The position numbers and the translations under genes are program-made. This document shows positions 44,150 to 54,479 of a stretch of 64,000 nucleotides of DNA, piece after piece. Every line of letters starts with the position of its first letter. The stretch's first letter is position 1. Under the pieces are notes generated by a model. It saw nothing but the letters and a program-made list of their open reading frames with translations. It was not told the origin of the DNA and did not search any database. Origin of the DNA: Halichoerus grypus (taxonomy: Eukaryota; Chordata; Mammalia; Carnivora; Phocidae). The stretch spans positions 105,432,389 to 105,496,388 of the forward strand of contig NC_135716.1 of assembly GCF_964656455.1 (NCBI RefSeq), in the 5' to 3' direction.

Positions 44150-44500
44150 ACTCAGTAGATTATCAGAACGGAAGTCTACATCTTACTCATGCAAGAGTCT
44201 GCTGCAGATCTGCGCAGTGCTCAAGGGCAGTGGGTCGCCATTGTGTTCAGGGACTCAGGGATCCAGACAACTTCAAATTTGAGGCTCTACCTTCTCAGAA
44301 AAAGGGACTTTTCTCTGACTTCCATGGCAGAAGAGAAAGATTAGAAATTTGACAGGGGCATACTGCCTCATCCTGGTCTGTGCTTCACATTTCATTGGCC
44401 ATAACTAATCATAGGGTTCTGGAGAGCAAGACCGGGAAGCTTTGTCTTCCATGTGCCCAGGAAAGACAGGGGGACGACTGGTGAACAGCTTAGCACAGGG
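44150..44500 (-). mobile_element. Candidate old LTR
   Basis: 'tgtgcttcacatttcattgg' + 'ccataactaatcatagggtt' + 'ccatgtgcccaggaaagaca' + 'actggtgaacagcttagcac' resembles the reverse of a common ancient LTR (…cacatttcattggccagaactagtcacatgg… in pieces). Family not named. Confidence 0.4.
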
Positions 44501-44585
44501 ATTGTATCATAATCATTTTTCTATCCCCCATGCTTGGCACAGAGTTCAACAATAAACACCAATCCATGTTTCATAAACTGAATCT
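44501..44585 (+). mobile_element. L2 3' end fragment
   Basis: 'tatcccccatgcttggcaca' + 'gagttcaacaataaacacc' parallels the L2 terminal region (…ccccagcacctggcacatagtagg…caataaa…). Confidence 0.5.
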
Positions 44586-44699
44586 TACCTAGTTCAAACT
44601 TGCATCAAAATGTGAGGCTCTCCTAAAGGAAAGGGAGCTTCCGCAAATTACTCAAGGAGATATTTACAGAACTAGGACTAGAATCTAAGTCTATTGCTC

Positions 44700-45582
44700 G
44701 TTTCACTACAATTGCTGTTCCCGAAGGAATTTGTTATAGAAGAATTGTATGGTTTTGCTGGGCTGACCATTATATCCGTTAAGACATTGAGGTTTATTTT
44801 TGTTTGTTTTCTTGTTCACTTGAAATCTTGGCTTACACAGTTAATAGAGATAGGGCATGAAACATATCAGGAAAATGAATCAAATGCAATGGAATAAACT
44901 TAAAATAGATTATCAGTTAGTTGCCAGGCAACATCATTAACTATTTCCAGTTCCTAAATAGTGCACATCTCTTTTTGCTACCTGGTCTTTAATTGCATAG
45001 CAAATTCTTCTATTGATAGGGAAAAAAAAGAAGTGTGAAAAGTGAACCATAGTGTTATAAATTATCACCTACCCTTGCTTTTTTACTGTAGTTTCTGAAA
45101 TAGTAATTCTATGTGTTTGCTTAGCAATTTGGGACCTTCCCCTCGCCCCCCATTTTACATTTACTAACTTTTAAATTAGTAGATAGGGATTCTCTCAGTG
45201 CTATTTTATCTATGAAAATATTAAATTTGATGACTACTGTAATACCTTTTTTGGACCATCTTATTTGTTTCAAAGCTTGGTGATCCCATTTACTTTACAT
45301 CTTAGGGTTCTCCTTCAAACTCCACTGAGATTCTCTCTTAAGCTCGACTTCTGCATGTGAAATTCCATTTGAATATGTAAATGCAGTATTTAATCTTAAA
45401 GGCAGTATTTTTACAAAAAACTTGTGATCTTCTTCCTTTCTCCCAAGCCTCCTCAAATAAACAAACAGTTGTAGAGATTGCTGGTTGTGGCATGGGGTTG
45501 ATTTCTAGTCAGCGAAATATGAGCAGAAGTTATGGGCACCCCTTCCAAGTTTGGCCCATACCATCTTCCCTGCAAACCAACA
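44700..45582. other. Unassigned noncoding sequence
   Basis: No repeat or gene recognised. AT-rich with several short frames of no apparent meaning. Confidence 0.4.
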
Positions 45583-45622
45583 AACCACCACCACCAACCA
45601 CCACCACCACCACCACCAAAAC
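45583..45622. repeat. (CCA)n microsatellite
   Basis: Two CCA arrays (four and eight units, split by 'aa'). They create the Thr/Pro or Val/Gly runs seen in short frames at 45381-45722 and 45530-45781. Those frames are therefore not evidence of genes. Confidence 0.9.
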
Positions 45623-45839
45623 AGGTAAAAGCCCCTCCTTCCTAGTTTCCACCTGGCTGGAGATGAGTATGCCAAACTCGGAAATCATACTGTTAAGAGT
45701 GATGAAGCTTTTATCAACTTGAATTCTCAAATGGCTTCGGCAAAAGAGCCCCATCACTCTCCTGGACTGTTCTGATAGCAAGAAATAAACTTATTACATT
45801 TTGAACCATTGGTTGAGATTATTGTTACCATAGAAATAA

Positions 45840-45972
45840 TACAGAAACCTCAGTTTGCTCATCTAGAAAATAGGAATAATAACTACTTTATTTTGAGAAC
45901 CAAATGAAATAATATAAATAAAGCATTTATTTTAATGTGTGATTCATAGAAGCTACCTGATAAGTTTAAGTT
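45840..45972 (+). mobile_element. MIR fragment
   Basis: 'cctcagtttgctcatctaga' + 'aaataggaataataactact' + 'aaagcatttattttaatgtg' in sense MIR order. Confidence 0.73.
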
Positions 45973-46030
45973 TCTTTACTTCCTTCCATCTTCCCTTAGA
46001 TACAAGGAATACAGTCCTTTTTCTCATTTT

Positions 46031-46190
46031 TTTTTTTTTTTAAAGAGAGAGAGAGAGAGAATGAGAATGTTAAGCAGGCTCCATGTTCAGCTTGGAGCCT
46101 GATGCAGGGCTCCATCTCATGACCCTGAGATCATGGAGCCAAAATTAAGAGTCAGTGGTCCAACCAGCTGAGCCACCCAGGTGCCCCCCA
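46031..46190 (-). mobile_element. CAN-SINE, shortened older copy
   Basis: Poly(T), a (GA)n run, 'gttaagcaggctccatgttc' and 'gagccacccaggtgcccc'. Parts of the GA segment and of 'atgacctgagcc' are missing. Flanks 'cctttttctcatttt' (46016-46030) and 'ccccttttcattttt' (46191-46205) are a diverged TSD. Confidence 0.88.
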
Positions 46191-46377
46191 CCCCTTTTCA
46201 TTTTTGAAACCTCTGATTCCTCTACCATTTTTTTTCTGTTCTGTACTTGGCAAAGAAAACAGTGGTTATGAGACTCAACCTGTTAATTTTCCTGTTGCCA
46301 AATCTACACATATCATGGGTCCAAATCCCCATTTTGCCCTTTCTTCCTATGCCAATCCCACTCCTTCTGCTATTTAA

Positions 46378-46560
46378 TATTAACCAGTGTTTATTAAGTG
46401 ATTAGTACATGCCAGGTAATATGGGAAGCTCTACATGAATTATATCATTAGAGTTCATGAAGAAAGCACTATTTTATATCCCCATATTGCTGATGAAAGA
46501 ATTGGGATCAGAAAAATGAAGCAGTTTGCTCACAAAGCAAGTGTGATTGAACCCCCATGT
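46378..46560 (-). mobile_element. MIR
   Basis: 'agtgtttattaagtgattag' + 'tacatgccaggtaatatggg' + 'ccccatattgctgatgaaag' + 'gcagtttgctcacaaagcaa' in reverse order. Confidence 0.8.
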
Positions 46561-46599
46561 ATCTTTAAATTCTCTCATTCTATTTTCACTTTCTACCTG

Positions 46600-47330
46600 T
46601 ATTTAAACATGCTCAAAAGTCTACAGTTTCCAGAAAAACCATTCCCTGAAGACATTTACTGTCTATCTCCTCACCTCCACTCTCCAAGCACCGGCTTGTG
46701 TCCTTACCACGCGGATGAAACGCCTCCTCTTTTCAAGTAACACACCCAATGGAAACTGCCTAATTCTTCAATCATTCAACCTTTCTGAAATATGTAGTTC
46801 CATTGACTACCTTCTTTTCTTTTTCCTTCATTCCATGTCCCCCCCCTTTTTAGCACCCTTTTCACTCCACATTACTTGTCTAGCCACTCTTTCTCAGTCT
46901 CATTTTGGGTACTCTTTTTCCTCTTTAAATATTGGTGCTCCTTGGGGTTCTATCCCCCTCCCTCCATTTTTTTAAACTCTAAATATTCTGCTGATATCAT
47001 TCACTCCTATGGTTTCAATCATAAACTGTATGCCACTTGTCCCCATGTCTTTTATTCACGTGACTATGAACATTGCACTTGAATTCTATAACCATTTAAG
47101 TAATTTCTATGTGATATTCTCAATTTAGATGCTGCATGAGCACCTCAAACTCATTTCTAACACTGCTTTCATAATCTCTCTCCAAATATCTTTCCATGTA
47201 ACATTTCTCCCTCTGAACTACCCTATCTCAGCAATTTGTCCATTTGTCCAAGTTGGAAACTGCACATCATTTTTGGATCTACTCCTTCATCACTCCCCAC
47301 GCCCAATCAGGTTCTAAGTCTTGTTAATTA
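46600..47330 (+). mobile_element. L2 LINE fragment
   Basis: 'actctttctcagtctcattt' … 'taaatattggtgctccttgg' … 'aactctaaatattctgctga' … 'ctgcatgagcacctcaaact' … 'acatcatttttggatctact' follow L2 order. Frames at 46715-47317 on the plus strand are decayed L2. Confidence 0.75.
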
Positions 47331-48885
47331 ACAAGAAACTCTGTTTTTAAAATATAATTAAACCTGTTGGGTTTTTTTTTCCTCACTCCCCATTTCCTAC
47401 CATTTGCCATTATCCATGCCTCTGGAGCATTGAATGCTGAAGCTACATTATTTGCCATTCTCAGAAAACTGCTGTTTTCTGAAATGAAAGAAAGGCCCTT
47501 TCATACTTTGAAAAACGCTTACTTATATTTTTCTCCCTTTTATGCTTGGAAAAATATTTCAATAATCAGCTATATTGTCACTGCTCTTGTGGACCTTGTG
47601 AAGTTTTCCTTGAGGTAAATTTGGTGGCTCACCTACCCTCCCTCTTGTGTTACCATACAACTGTGCACCCACCTCCTTTCTAAATACTTATCAGAAAGTT
47701 TGCAATTATTTGAGTATTTATCTCTCCTGCTAGATTGTGAGAGATTTGAGAAAAGAAAGCTTATCTTTGTTACAGTGAATTGGACACTTTCTAATTTGAA
47801 GACACTTTTGCTAAAGGACCAGTTCACTAAATGGCTGTTTGCCAAATGATTGGATTTATCAAATTTATCAATTTATTTCAAACAGTTGTAGTAGTTAAAG
47901 CTCTTTGGATGTTTAAGATTGCTTCCTAATGAGGACATATGATTTTCTGGATATTAACTTTTTAACTTGTTATATCACCTGAGAATCTGGCAAAAGGATG
48001 AGGTTAGCAAAATAGAATCAGTACTTAATTAAAATTTTTTCAAGGAAAGGCTGTTTTCCAACCCCTCCTTTTTTTTTTTTTTGTCCATTTTATATGTAAT
48101 GGGACTACTTGCCTACCTCTGAAATATTTTCAGTTATCTTTGAATGTCATTTTCTATTTCGGTATATTTTAAGCATTTTCCTAATTCTTTTGCCAATTCC
48201 TCAAATGGCATCCCAGCTTTCCTTTTATATATCTAGCATTTAAAGTTTAAGATTAAATTAAACTTTAATGAAGATTAAACTTTAAATTTAACTCACAGGC
48301 ACTAAAATAAATCAGAATTTTAAACTAGATTAAAATTTAATGAAAAAAAATGTTTAAATTAAGTTAAATTTAGAATTACCATTTAAATTCATCCAAAAGA
48401 ATCAGAATTAGTTAAAAACATTACATCTCCATGAAACTAAAAATGTGATTCTGTCAAAGAACAATTAGGGTATCTTGACTTGGTTGGCTAGCAATTCACA
48501 AGATGATCCACAAAAGCACAAAAAACAATGAAAAAAAAATGACCACAATGGACCAAATCAAAAAGATGTTAAAGAAGAGTATAAAACAAGTTGATTAAAA
48601 ATACTATAAATGATAATAGATGAATGCTGAAGGTTGGCTCAATACAAAATGACATTTTAAAAAGGAGTAAAAACCAGTATAAACTGAGAATCCCCATAGG
48701 AAAAGTAAAATTTTATTTGGTGCATGTGAACTATTTCACATTCAGTCATCAAATCAAGTATTCTTAAAACCTGTAAGGTTATCTTTTGTCAAATCAACAT
48801 ATTTGATGGGTGGGTTGTCAGTGAATCGGACATTTGGTGAATTGAGTCTTAGTGAATTTGTCCGCTTGATTGCCACCTGCAAACT
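47331..48885. other. Unassigned; AT-rich with TTTAA-type repeats
   Basis: No family recognised. 48235-48400 is extremely AT-rich with recurring 'taaactttaa' and 'gattaaa' units, including a near-direct repeat of 'aagattaaa…aaactttaa' at about 48247 and 48273. T runs occur at 48069-48082. Confidence 0.45.
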
Positions 48886-49470
48886 TGCCTATGCTCTCAA
48901 CCCCTTCTCCAATGACCGCAACTTTCTTGCGTTAACTAGTCTCTCTTCGTCTGACATCCTTAAGTGATGTCTGTTAATTCTTTTACAACCAACTTCTCCG
49001 GTCAGAGGTTTCTAATTTTCCCCCTCCTTTTTAAGCTCTTTGTCTCTCCTCTGGCCAATAGATTCTTGTCCTCCCCAAGGACACTACTATATATTACTGT
49101 AAAAGCAGTCTATTACTTTGTTCCCTTAGGCCCTCATTTCTTAATGTTTATTTTTCAATATTTAACGTATTTGTAAAATACAAATCAGATTATGTCACTC
49201 TCTTGTTTAAAACTCTTTAATAGCTTTCTATTACTCTTAAAGATCTAAATTCAGAATATGGTCCACATGTTCATGCACATATTGGCCCCTCGATACCTTT
49301 TCGTGTTTCTTGGAGGACTTGCTCCTTTTTTGGGCTCCAGACATTGACCTTTTCAGACCCGGGGATGTGCCACTCCGCTGTCCAGCCCGGAGCCTTTGTC
49401 TGTGTATTTTCCTGTGCATGCCTCCTGCTACCTACCTTGGTGCCCTGTGTTATGAAATGCCTCTCTCCCC
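48886..49470 (+). mobile_element. L2 LINE fragment
   Basis: 'caaatcagattatgtcactc' + 'tcttgtttaaaactctttaa' + 'tagctttctattactcttaa' + 'agatctaaattcagaatatg' is the diagnostic L2 stretch (…cagatcatgtcactcc…). The upstream part is weaker. The block at 49320-49440 is GC-rich L2 3' text. Confidence 0.75.
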
Positions 49471-49479
49471 ACCCCTTTA

Positions 49480-49870
49480 TTTATTTTTTTAACTAGGCTT
49501 TATTTTTTATTTATTTTATTTTATTTATTTTATTTATTTTATTTTTTATTTTATTTTTTTAATATTTTATTTATTTATTTGACACAGAGAGAGAGAGAGC
49601 ACAAGCAGGGGAAGTGGCAGGCAGAGGGAGAAACAGACTTCCCGCTGAGCAGGGAGCCCGATGTGGGGCTCGATTCCAGGACCCTGGGATCATGACCTGA
49701 GCCGAAGGCAGCCGCTTAACTGACTGAGCCACCCAGGCGCCCCTAGGCTTTATTTTTTAGAGCAGTTTTAGGTTCACAGTAAAACTGAGTAGGAAGAACT
49801 CAGAGAGTTCTCATATACTCAGTGCCCCCACGTGCATAGCCTCCAAGATGCTCTTCCATTTTTTAGCCTC
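49480..49870 (-). mobile_element. L1M 3' end, split by a SINE
   Basis: After the SINE, 'agagcagttttaggttcaca' + 'gtaaaactgagtagg' + 'ctcatatactcagtgccccc' + 'acgtgcatagcctcc' is reverse L1M 3' UTR text. 'aactaggctttatttttt' precedes it, and the T-rich left end corresponds to the poly(A) tail. Confidence 0.7.
49510..49742 (-). mobile_element. CAN-SINE (young) with long T/A tail
   Basis: A 17-bp exact TSD lies at 49493-49509 and 49743-49759 ('ctaggctttatttttta'). The first 55 bases are an expanded (TTTTATTT)n tail. The body contains 'gcacaagcaggggaagtggc' and 'gaaggcagccgcttaactga'. Confidence 0.96.
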
Positions 49871-49984
49871 CCCTCTGCTAGATATATTTCTATTATTATC
49901 AGTTCTCATAGAATCATATTTTCCTCTTCAAACATCACTTCGAGACTTTAATTTTTTAGTATGATTCTTTGTCGCTTGTCTTTT

Positions 49985-50122
49985 TTTCTCCACAAGGCAT
50001 AAACTCCATAAGGGTAAATACTGTTTATTATTGCTTATCATTTGCTTCCCAAAATATAATCCTATGCTTGCATATAGTAGATCTTCAAAAAACATCCATC
50101 ATCGTGGGTGAATGACATAGGT
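49985..50122 (+). mobile_element. L2 3' end
   Basis: 'cacaaggcataaactccata' + 'agggtaaatactgtttatta' + 'atgcttgcatatagtagatc' + 'ttcaaaaaacatcc' ~ L2 terminus. Confidence 0.65.
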
Positions 50123-50461
50123 CATATAATCCTTTATAGTCTAGGGGTAAAACACAGCTCTATATAATTACCAATATGGGATTTCAAAAACCTAAAATAA
50201 AAATTAACCATAATTTTGCTATTTCTTTCTATCTCAGACGAATTCAGAGTTTGCATTTGTAATTATTCTTGTCCAGCAGCTCTTAAAAATTAGCCACAGA
50301 TGTTATACTAACGACATGTTAATGGAAATAAAATTATTTGATTATGTATTAAATATAACAATTCCTTTCTTCTTTGATTGTTTCTTCTCTGTTTTCAAAC
50401 CTGAAGTGTTTGGTTTCAAACCTGTAAAAATTTACTTGCTTTACCTAAGAGGCACAGATCA

Positions 50462-50475
50462 CCACAAGGGGGCAG
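50462..50475 (+). promoter_or_regulatory. CTCF-like core motif
   Basis: 'ccacaagggggcag' matches the CTCF core pattern (CCASYAGRKGGCRS) at 13 of 14 positions. The exception is A where Y is usual. It lies outside recognised repeats. Occupancy cannot be inferred from one motif. Confidence 0.35.
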
Positions 50476-50810
50476 GGGTAGACAAATATTCAGTTTTTTT
50501 GACTCAGAGTTCTGTATCACCAGAGTATTATTCTTTGACAGAGTAAATTTGAGCCATTATTTTTTGTATGAGGTTTTTTTTTTTTCATTTGCCATTCAAT
50601 TTAAAATCTATAAGTACTATTACCCTTTCCATACAGTGTATGTCTTTTAAAAGATGAACAGACCTCCACTACACAAATTGTAGGCATGAAATAACTTCTC
50701 TTCAGTACATTAAATCATTTTACAGAGTTGTAAGAATGATATGCCAGGCATAGTAGTAAATTGTTCATTGGTAATTTTATAGCTAGTTTCTATTCTGTTT
50801 TACCTTTAGC

Positions 50811-50912
50811 ACCCCTCCCCCTCCCACCACTACCTCCCCCCACCCTTTCCCCCATACACACATAGGGGCTGGAAGGGGGAAAAAGATTTTGTGGGGTTTT
50901 TTTTTGGGGGGG
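50811..50912. repeat. C-rich tract switching to G-rich tract
   Basis: C runs at 50812-50845 (five runs of three or more C) predict a G-quadruplex on the minus strand. 35-65 bases later G runs appear on the plus strand ('ggaaggggg', 'gtgggg', 'ttggggggg'). The arms are partly complementary, so a hairpin is also possible. Confidence 0.6.
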
Positions 50913-51929
50913 ATAATAATTTAGGGAATATTTAGGTATTTATTGCATAGAAGTAAGAAATTGAACATTTTCTGGGAATAAGATTTCACAGTATAATTTG
51001 CTTTATTTTTCTTTCTTCTGTTCACTAAATACATATCCATCTTCTTCACTTTGTTTAAGAAAAACACAACCTGAGCTCTATGTGGCTAGCTTGACACAGT
51101 TCTCCTAAACAGTTTGGGTAGAACTTCATGTAATGATCTAATTACATGACTAACTTTATTTTATCTCTTATTCTGAAATTTAGTTCCCTACAAAAGAAGA
51201 GCTCATCAAATTTAGAGTTGAATTTTAAGAATGTTAAGTTTAATGATAATGAAAACAAGATAATTTGCATGTGAACAGCCTTGGTTAGGAGGAAGTTTAG
51301 AAGAGAAAGAGGGCTATTTAAGAGAAACTAATAGAAAGAAGGAGACTTCATTCAGACTGGGAACCACCAAAGAGCTCACAGGCAGGTTGGAGACAAGTCG
51401 CCTAATTTTGATGTTTTTTTATGCCTCTATGTCTGCCCTTGCTTGCCTTCTGACTCTGGGACACTTCCTCCTACCACGCCCCTCATTTTTACTCCAGGTA
51501 GTACAAGTAACTGGGCATATCTATTATACTCTAATCTCTTGAGCCCACGGAAGATATTGCTAACATATCACCATATTCCCCCACCCCCACCAAATCTAGC
51601 CTCAGTATCCTTCTCAGTCCAGCTCCTCAAAATAGATTCTATACCAATACCAATTAATTACAGTTGTCCGATGAGGTGAAAAACATTTGCCATCTTGGTG
51701 AGTTAGCCCAAACCGGTGACCAAGGTTGGATGGCTTTGGAGAATGTAATTTTGACTTGACTATGATATGAAGATGTTAGTGGAACAGAATGTCCCTTCCC
51801 CCACTACACATGGTGACAGAATAATACCATTTAGTCTGAGGTGAGAAAATAAAGCAACTAAAAACTCTTGTAATTTATTTAATCTTGGTCAGCCGGAATT
51901 AGAACACTCATCAATGAGCCCCATAAAAG

Positions 51930-52036
51930 AAGAGACATGTTTGCTTTGCTCATCACTCTATCTCTAGCGGTTAGCCAACAGTCTGACCCACACTAGGTAC
52001 TCAGTGATATGTGTTGATTGAATGAGTGAATAGTGA
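51930..52036 (+). mobile_element. L2 3' end
   Basis: 'catcactctatctctagcgg' + 'actaggtactcagtgatatg' + 'tgttgattgaatgagtgaat' is a clear L2 terminus. Confidence 0.78.
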
Positions 52037-52271
52037 ATAACGGCAGATACCATATTTTATGTCACATGATTGTCTTCATTAAATGAGGTAGTTTTTCACT
52101 CTAAGCTGGTAACTTCCAGAGAAGTAAAAGGGAGAGGTTTTTCCAGAGGGTAATCCATGACCTTTTGGAAGGTAACAATGAAAAGATACAAGCAATAAAA
52201 GTTGGGAAACCTTCTGTGAGGGCCCTGTCTGGTCTATTTCACTTTAAATCATCAAAGAATCATACAATTTA

Positions 52272-52480
52272 TTTATTTATTTATTTTTTAAAGATTTTAT
52301 TTATTTATTTGACAGAGAGAGAGACAGTGAGAGAGGGAACACAAGCAGGGGGAGTGGGAGAGGGAGAAGCAGGCTTCCCGCTGAGCAGGGAGCCCGATGA
52401 GGGGTTCGATCCCAGGACCCTGAGATCATGACCTGAGCCGAAGGCAGTTGCTTAACGACTGAGCCACCCAGGTGCCCCAA
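52272..52480 (-). mobile_element. CAN-SINE (young subfamily)
   Basis: Near-consensus 'agagagggaacacaagcagg', 'cttcccgctgagcagggagc', 'gccgaaggcagttgcttaac'. An exact 14-bp TSD (aatcatacaattta) lies at 52258-52271 and 52481-52494. Confidence 0.97.
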
Positions 52481-52494
52481 AATCATACAATTTA

Positions 52495-52934
52495 AAGAGT
52501 TTAGAACTGGAGATTTCTCAGGAGTCAATATGATACTATTAAATTGAACGTGGGATATTAGACATTGGTACTCTTCTGAGACTCATCTTTGGGAATATTT
52601 AATTTAACTCTTGCATTTTTGAGGTGAAATATTGCAAAATCTTTCAAGGATATTTAATGTGATTTTTATTTCTAAAGGTCAGTTAAGTCTCGGGTTAATT
52701 CCTTGTATTCACTGGTATCCTAAACTAAGCATAGAAGGCTCAAAACTGAAAATCTTATTATTCATGTGACCACAGTAAGTGTGAACAATTTTCAAGTTTA
52801 AAAATTTGTGTTATAGAAGCAGAGGGCCTCTGGGGCATCTGTCATTTGTTGGCATGTTGAGGAAAAGGTTACGAAATGCTTCAGAGCTCATCAACGGAAT
52901 ACATTAGCAAGGTCCTTAGATATTATCTGGGCCA
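52495..52934. other. Unassigned noncoding sequence
   Basis: Nothing recognised. AT-rich. Confidence 0.4.
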
Positions 52935-53148
52935 GTACTGTCCAATAGAACTTTTTGCCCTAATGGCAATGCTATTTGTATTGTCCAGTACAGTAGCCAC
53001 TAGTTGTATGTGGCCATTGTGCACTTGAAATATGGTTAGTGCAACTGCGGAATTGAATATTTAATTTTATTTAAAACTAGTAATTAAAATTTATACTTAA
53101 ATACCACATGTGACTAGTGCTACTTTATTTGGACAGTGCAGGCCTAGA
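52935..53148. mobile_element. hAT-Charlie miniature element (MER3-like)
   Basis: 'agtactgtccaatagaactt' and 'tttggacagtgca' form terminal inverted repeats. The interior 'cagtagccactagttgtatg', 'gtgcacttgaaatatggtta' and 'ccacatgtgactagtgctac' is characteristic. About 214 bp; family name uncertain. Confidence 0.83.
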
Positions 53149-53279
53149 AGAATAGATGCCTAATTCGAGTGCTGTAAGTTTTGAGATGAGATATTAAAAA
53201 TTTTAACAAACAAGATCTCAGACTAAAACAAATGGAGAACTCAAGAATGGTGACATGGGAATTTTAAAATGCAACAAGT

Positions 53280-53468
53280 TAAGCATCTACCAGGTACTTG
53301 ACTCTTTGCCAGATAATTTTATATTTATTATCTCAGTGAATGCTTGTAAAACTCTGCAAATAAAGATTTTATCTTTATTTTATAGGCAAAGGGCCAGATA
53401 TTAAAACTTCCTTAGTGGAAATAGGATTAGAATTTACACCCATTTGTTTCAAAAGCCATGCTTATGCA
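53280..53468 (-). mobile_element. MIR
   Basis: 'agcatctaccaggtacttga' + 'attatctcagtgaatgcttg' + 'attttataggcaaagggcca' in reverse order, strongly diverged. Confidence 0.6.
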
Positions 53469-54319
53469 AAATTTGAGTGAGCGGAAGAAAACTACCCAGA
53501 TGCAATTGTGAATGTGTGTCCTAGGAGGTAAGATCAGGGCTGGAATGAGTGTCACATCTAAATATTAGCCTTGAATTTCTTAAAATCCATTGCTAAGGCT
53601 AGGATTGGTTTCTGATGATGTAACAGGGTTGAAGGTAAGGATGGGTCAGATGGTCTGGGTTGGGTAGAAGAAGGATGCTCAGGTACATGAGCAACAATTG
53701 TTAGACTTGCTATTCCCATTAGCTCATGCTGACTATGGTAGCGTCCTTGGCTATGTTTTATGGTTAAATACTACTTTGATGTTATTTTTCTCTCCGATAA
53801 TGCTCTGTGACTTGATTTTATCCTCATTCATCATATGACTTATACAATGTGTTATTCACCTGGTAAGTGTGAGTTGGGGCATTTCCTTGTCGTCATTGTG
53901 TTGAGAAAGAGCTTCCTTATGGTGCAGAAGATGGAGATGAGCCTTTACTTGTTTTACATCACTAAACCTAATGTCTCTGGGTGCATATGTTTTCCTTAAC
54001 ACCTAAATCACCCTGTAGAAAAACGTATCTTGTATTCTTAGAATAAAAGGATAACAGCATTTTTCCTGCCTGGTCCTCAGAGTGTGTGCCACAAAAAAAA
54101 AAAAAAAAAAAGATTTTGCACTAGCTTACATATTAAATGAAGGAGTCTACTTAAAGAAAGCTGAATATCTCGGTTTAGGAAGTTGGCTTTCCCAGTGATT
54201 GAAATAAATTAGATATGAATGATGGCCAGGGTATCTATATAGGCTAGCCCTGTACCTTGTAATTCTGGGATTCTTTTAAAGCTAAAAATCCAATATTAGA
54301 ATTCTTTGATAAAGTTTCG
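53469..54319. other. Unassigned noncoding sequence
   Basis: No repeat recognised. An A19-like run at about 54092-54110 has no SINE or L1 body attached and may be the residue of one. Confidence 0.4.
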
Positions 54320-54336
54320 GATTCTGAGACAGCGTT

Positions 54337-54462
54337 CACCAAATTTCTTTTGAATGGAAACTAAGGCAATTTTGTGATTCCACTGGGAATTGCATCCAGG
54401 ATCTTCTGTGTGTAAGGCAAATGTGCTAACCACTACACCATGGGACCTGAAAACGAGCATGA
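54337..54462 (-). mobile_element. 126-bp insertion containing a tRNA copy
   Basis: Bracketed by a 17-bp direct repeat 'gattctgagacag[c/g]gtt' at 54320-54336 and 54463-54479 with one mismatch. Inside lie 15 bases, the tRNA-Val-like body (54375-54447) and 38 bases on the trailer side, with no poly(A) tail. Flanking by a TSD-length repeat implies retroposition of a tRNA-containing transcript. No matching tail family is recognised. A local duplication unrelated to retroposition is the alternative. Confidence 0.6.
54375..54447 (-). pseudogene. tRNA-Val(UAC) pseudogene or tRNA-derived head
   Basis: On the minus strand the 73 bases fold onto tRNA coordinates. The acceptor begins 'ggtccca', the D arm is 'gtgtagtggttagcac' and the anticodon loop is 'cttacac' with anticodon TAC (Val). 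The T arm is 'ctgga…cccag', followed by 'tggaatca'. Defects are one mismatch in the acceptor stem, one in the anticodon stem, one in the T stem, and a T loop 'tgcaatt' in place of the TTCRA pattern. Box A is good; box B is degraded. Functional expression is therefore unlikely. Confidence 0.85.
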
Positions 54463-54479
54463 GATTCTGAGACAGGGTT

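Larger units (their letters stand above)
50123..51929. other. Unassigned noncoding sequence
   Basis: About 1.8 kb without recognised repeat. It contains the CTCF-like motif at 50462-50475 and the C-rich/G-rich switch at 50811-50912. No gene evidence. Confidence 0.4.

Noticed and set aside
45381..45781. Open frames with Thr/Pro and Val/Gly runs on both strands
   Set aside because: The runs are direct translations of the (CCA)n microsatellite.
54092..54110. A19-like run as the tail of a retrocopy
   Set aside because: No recognisable body upstream and no flanking duplication found.
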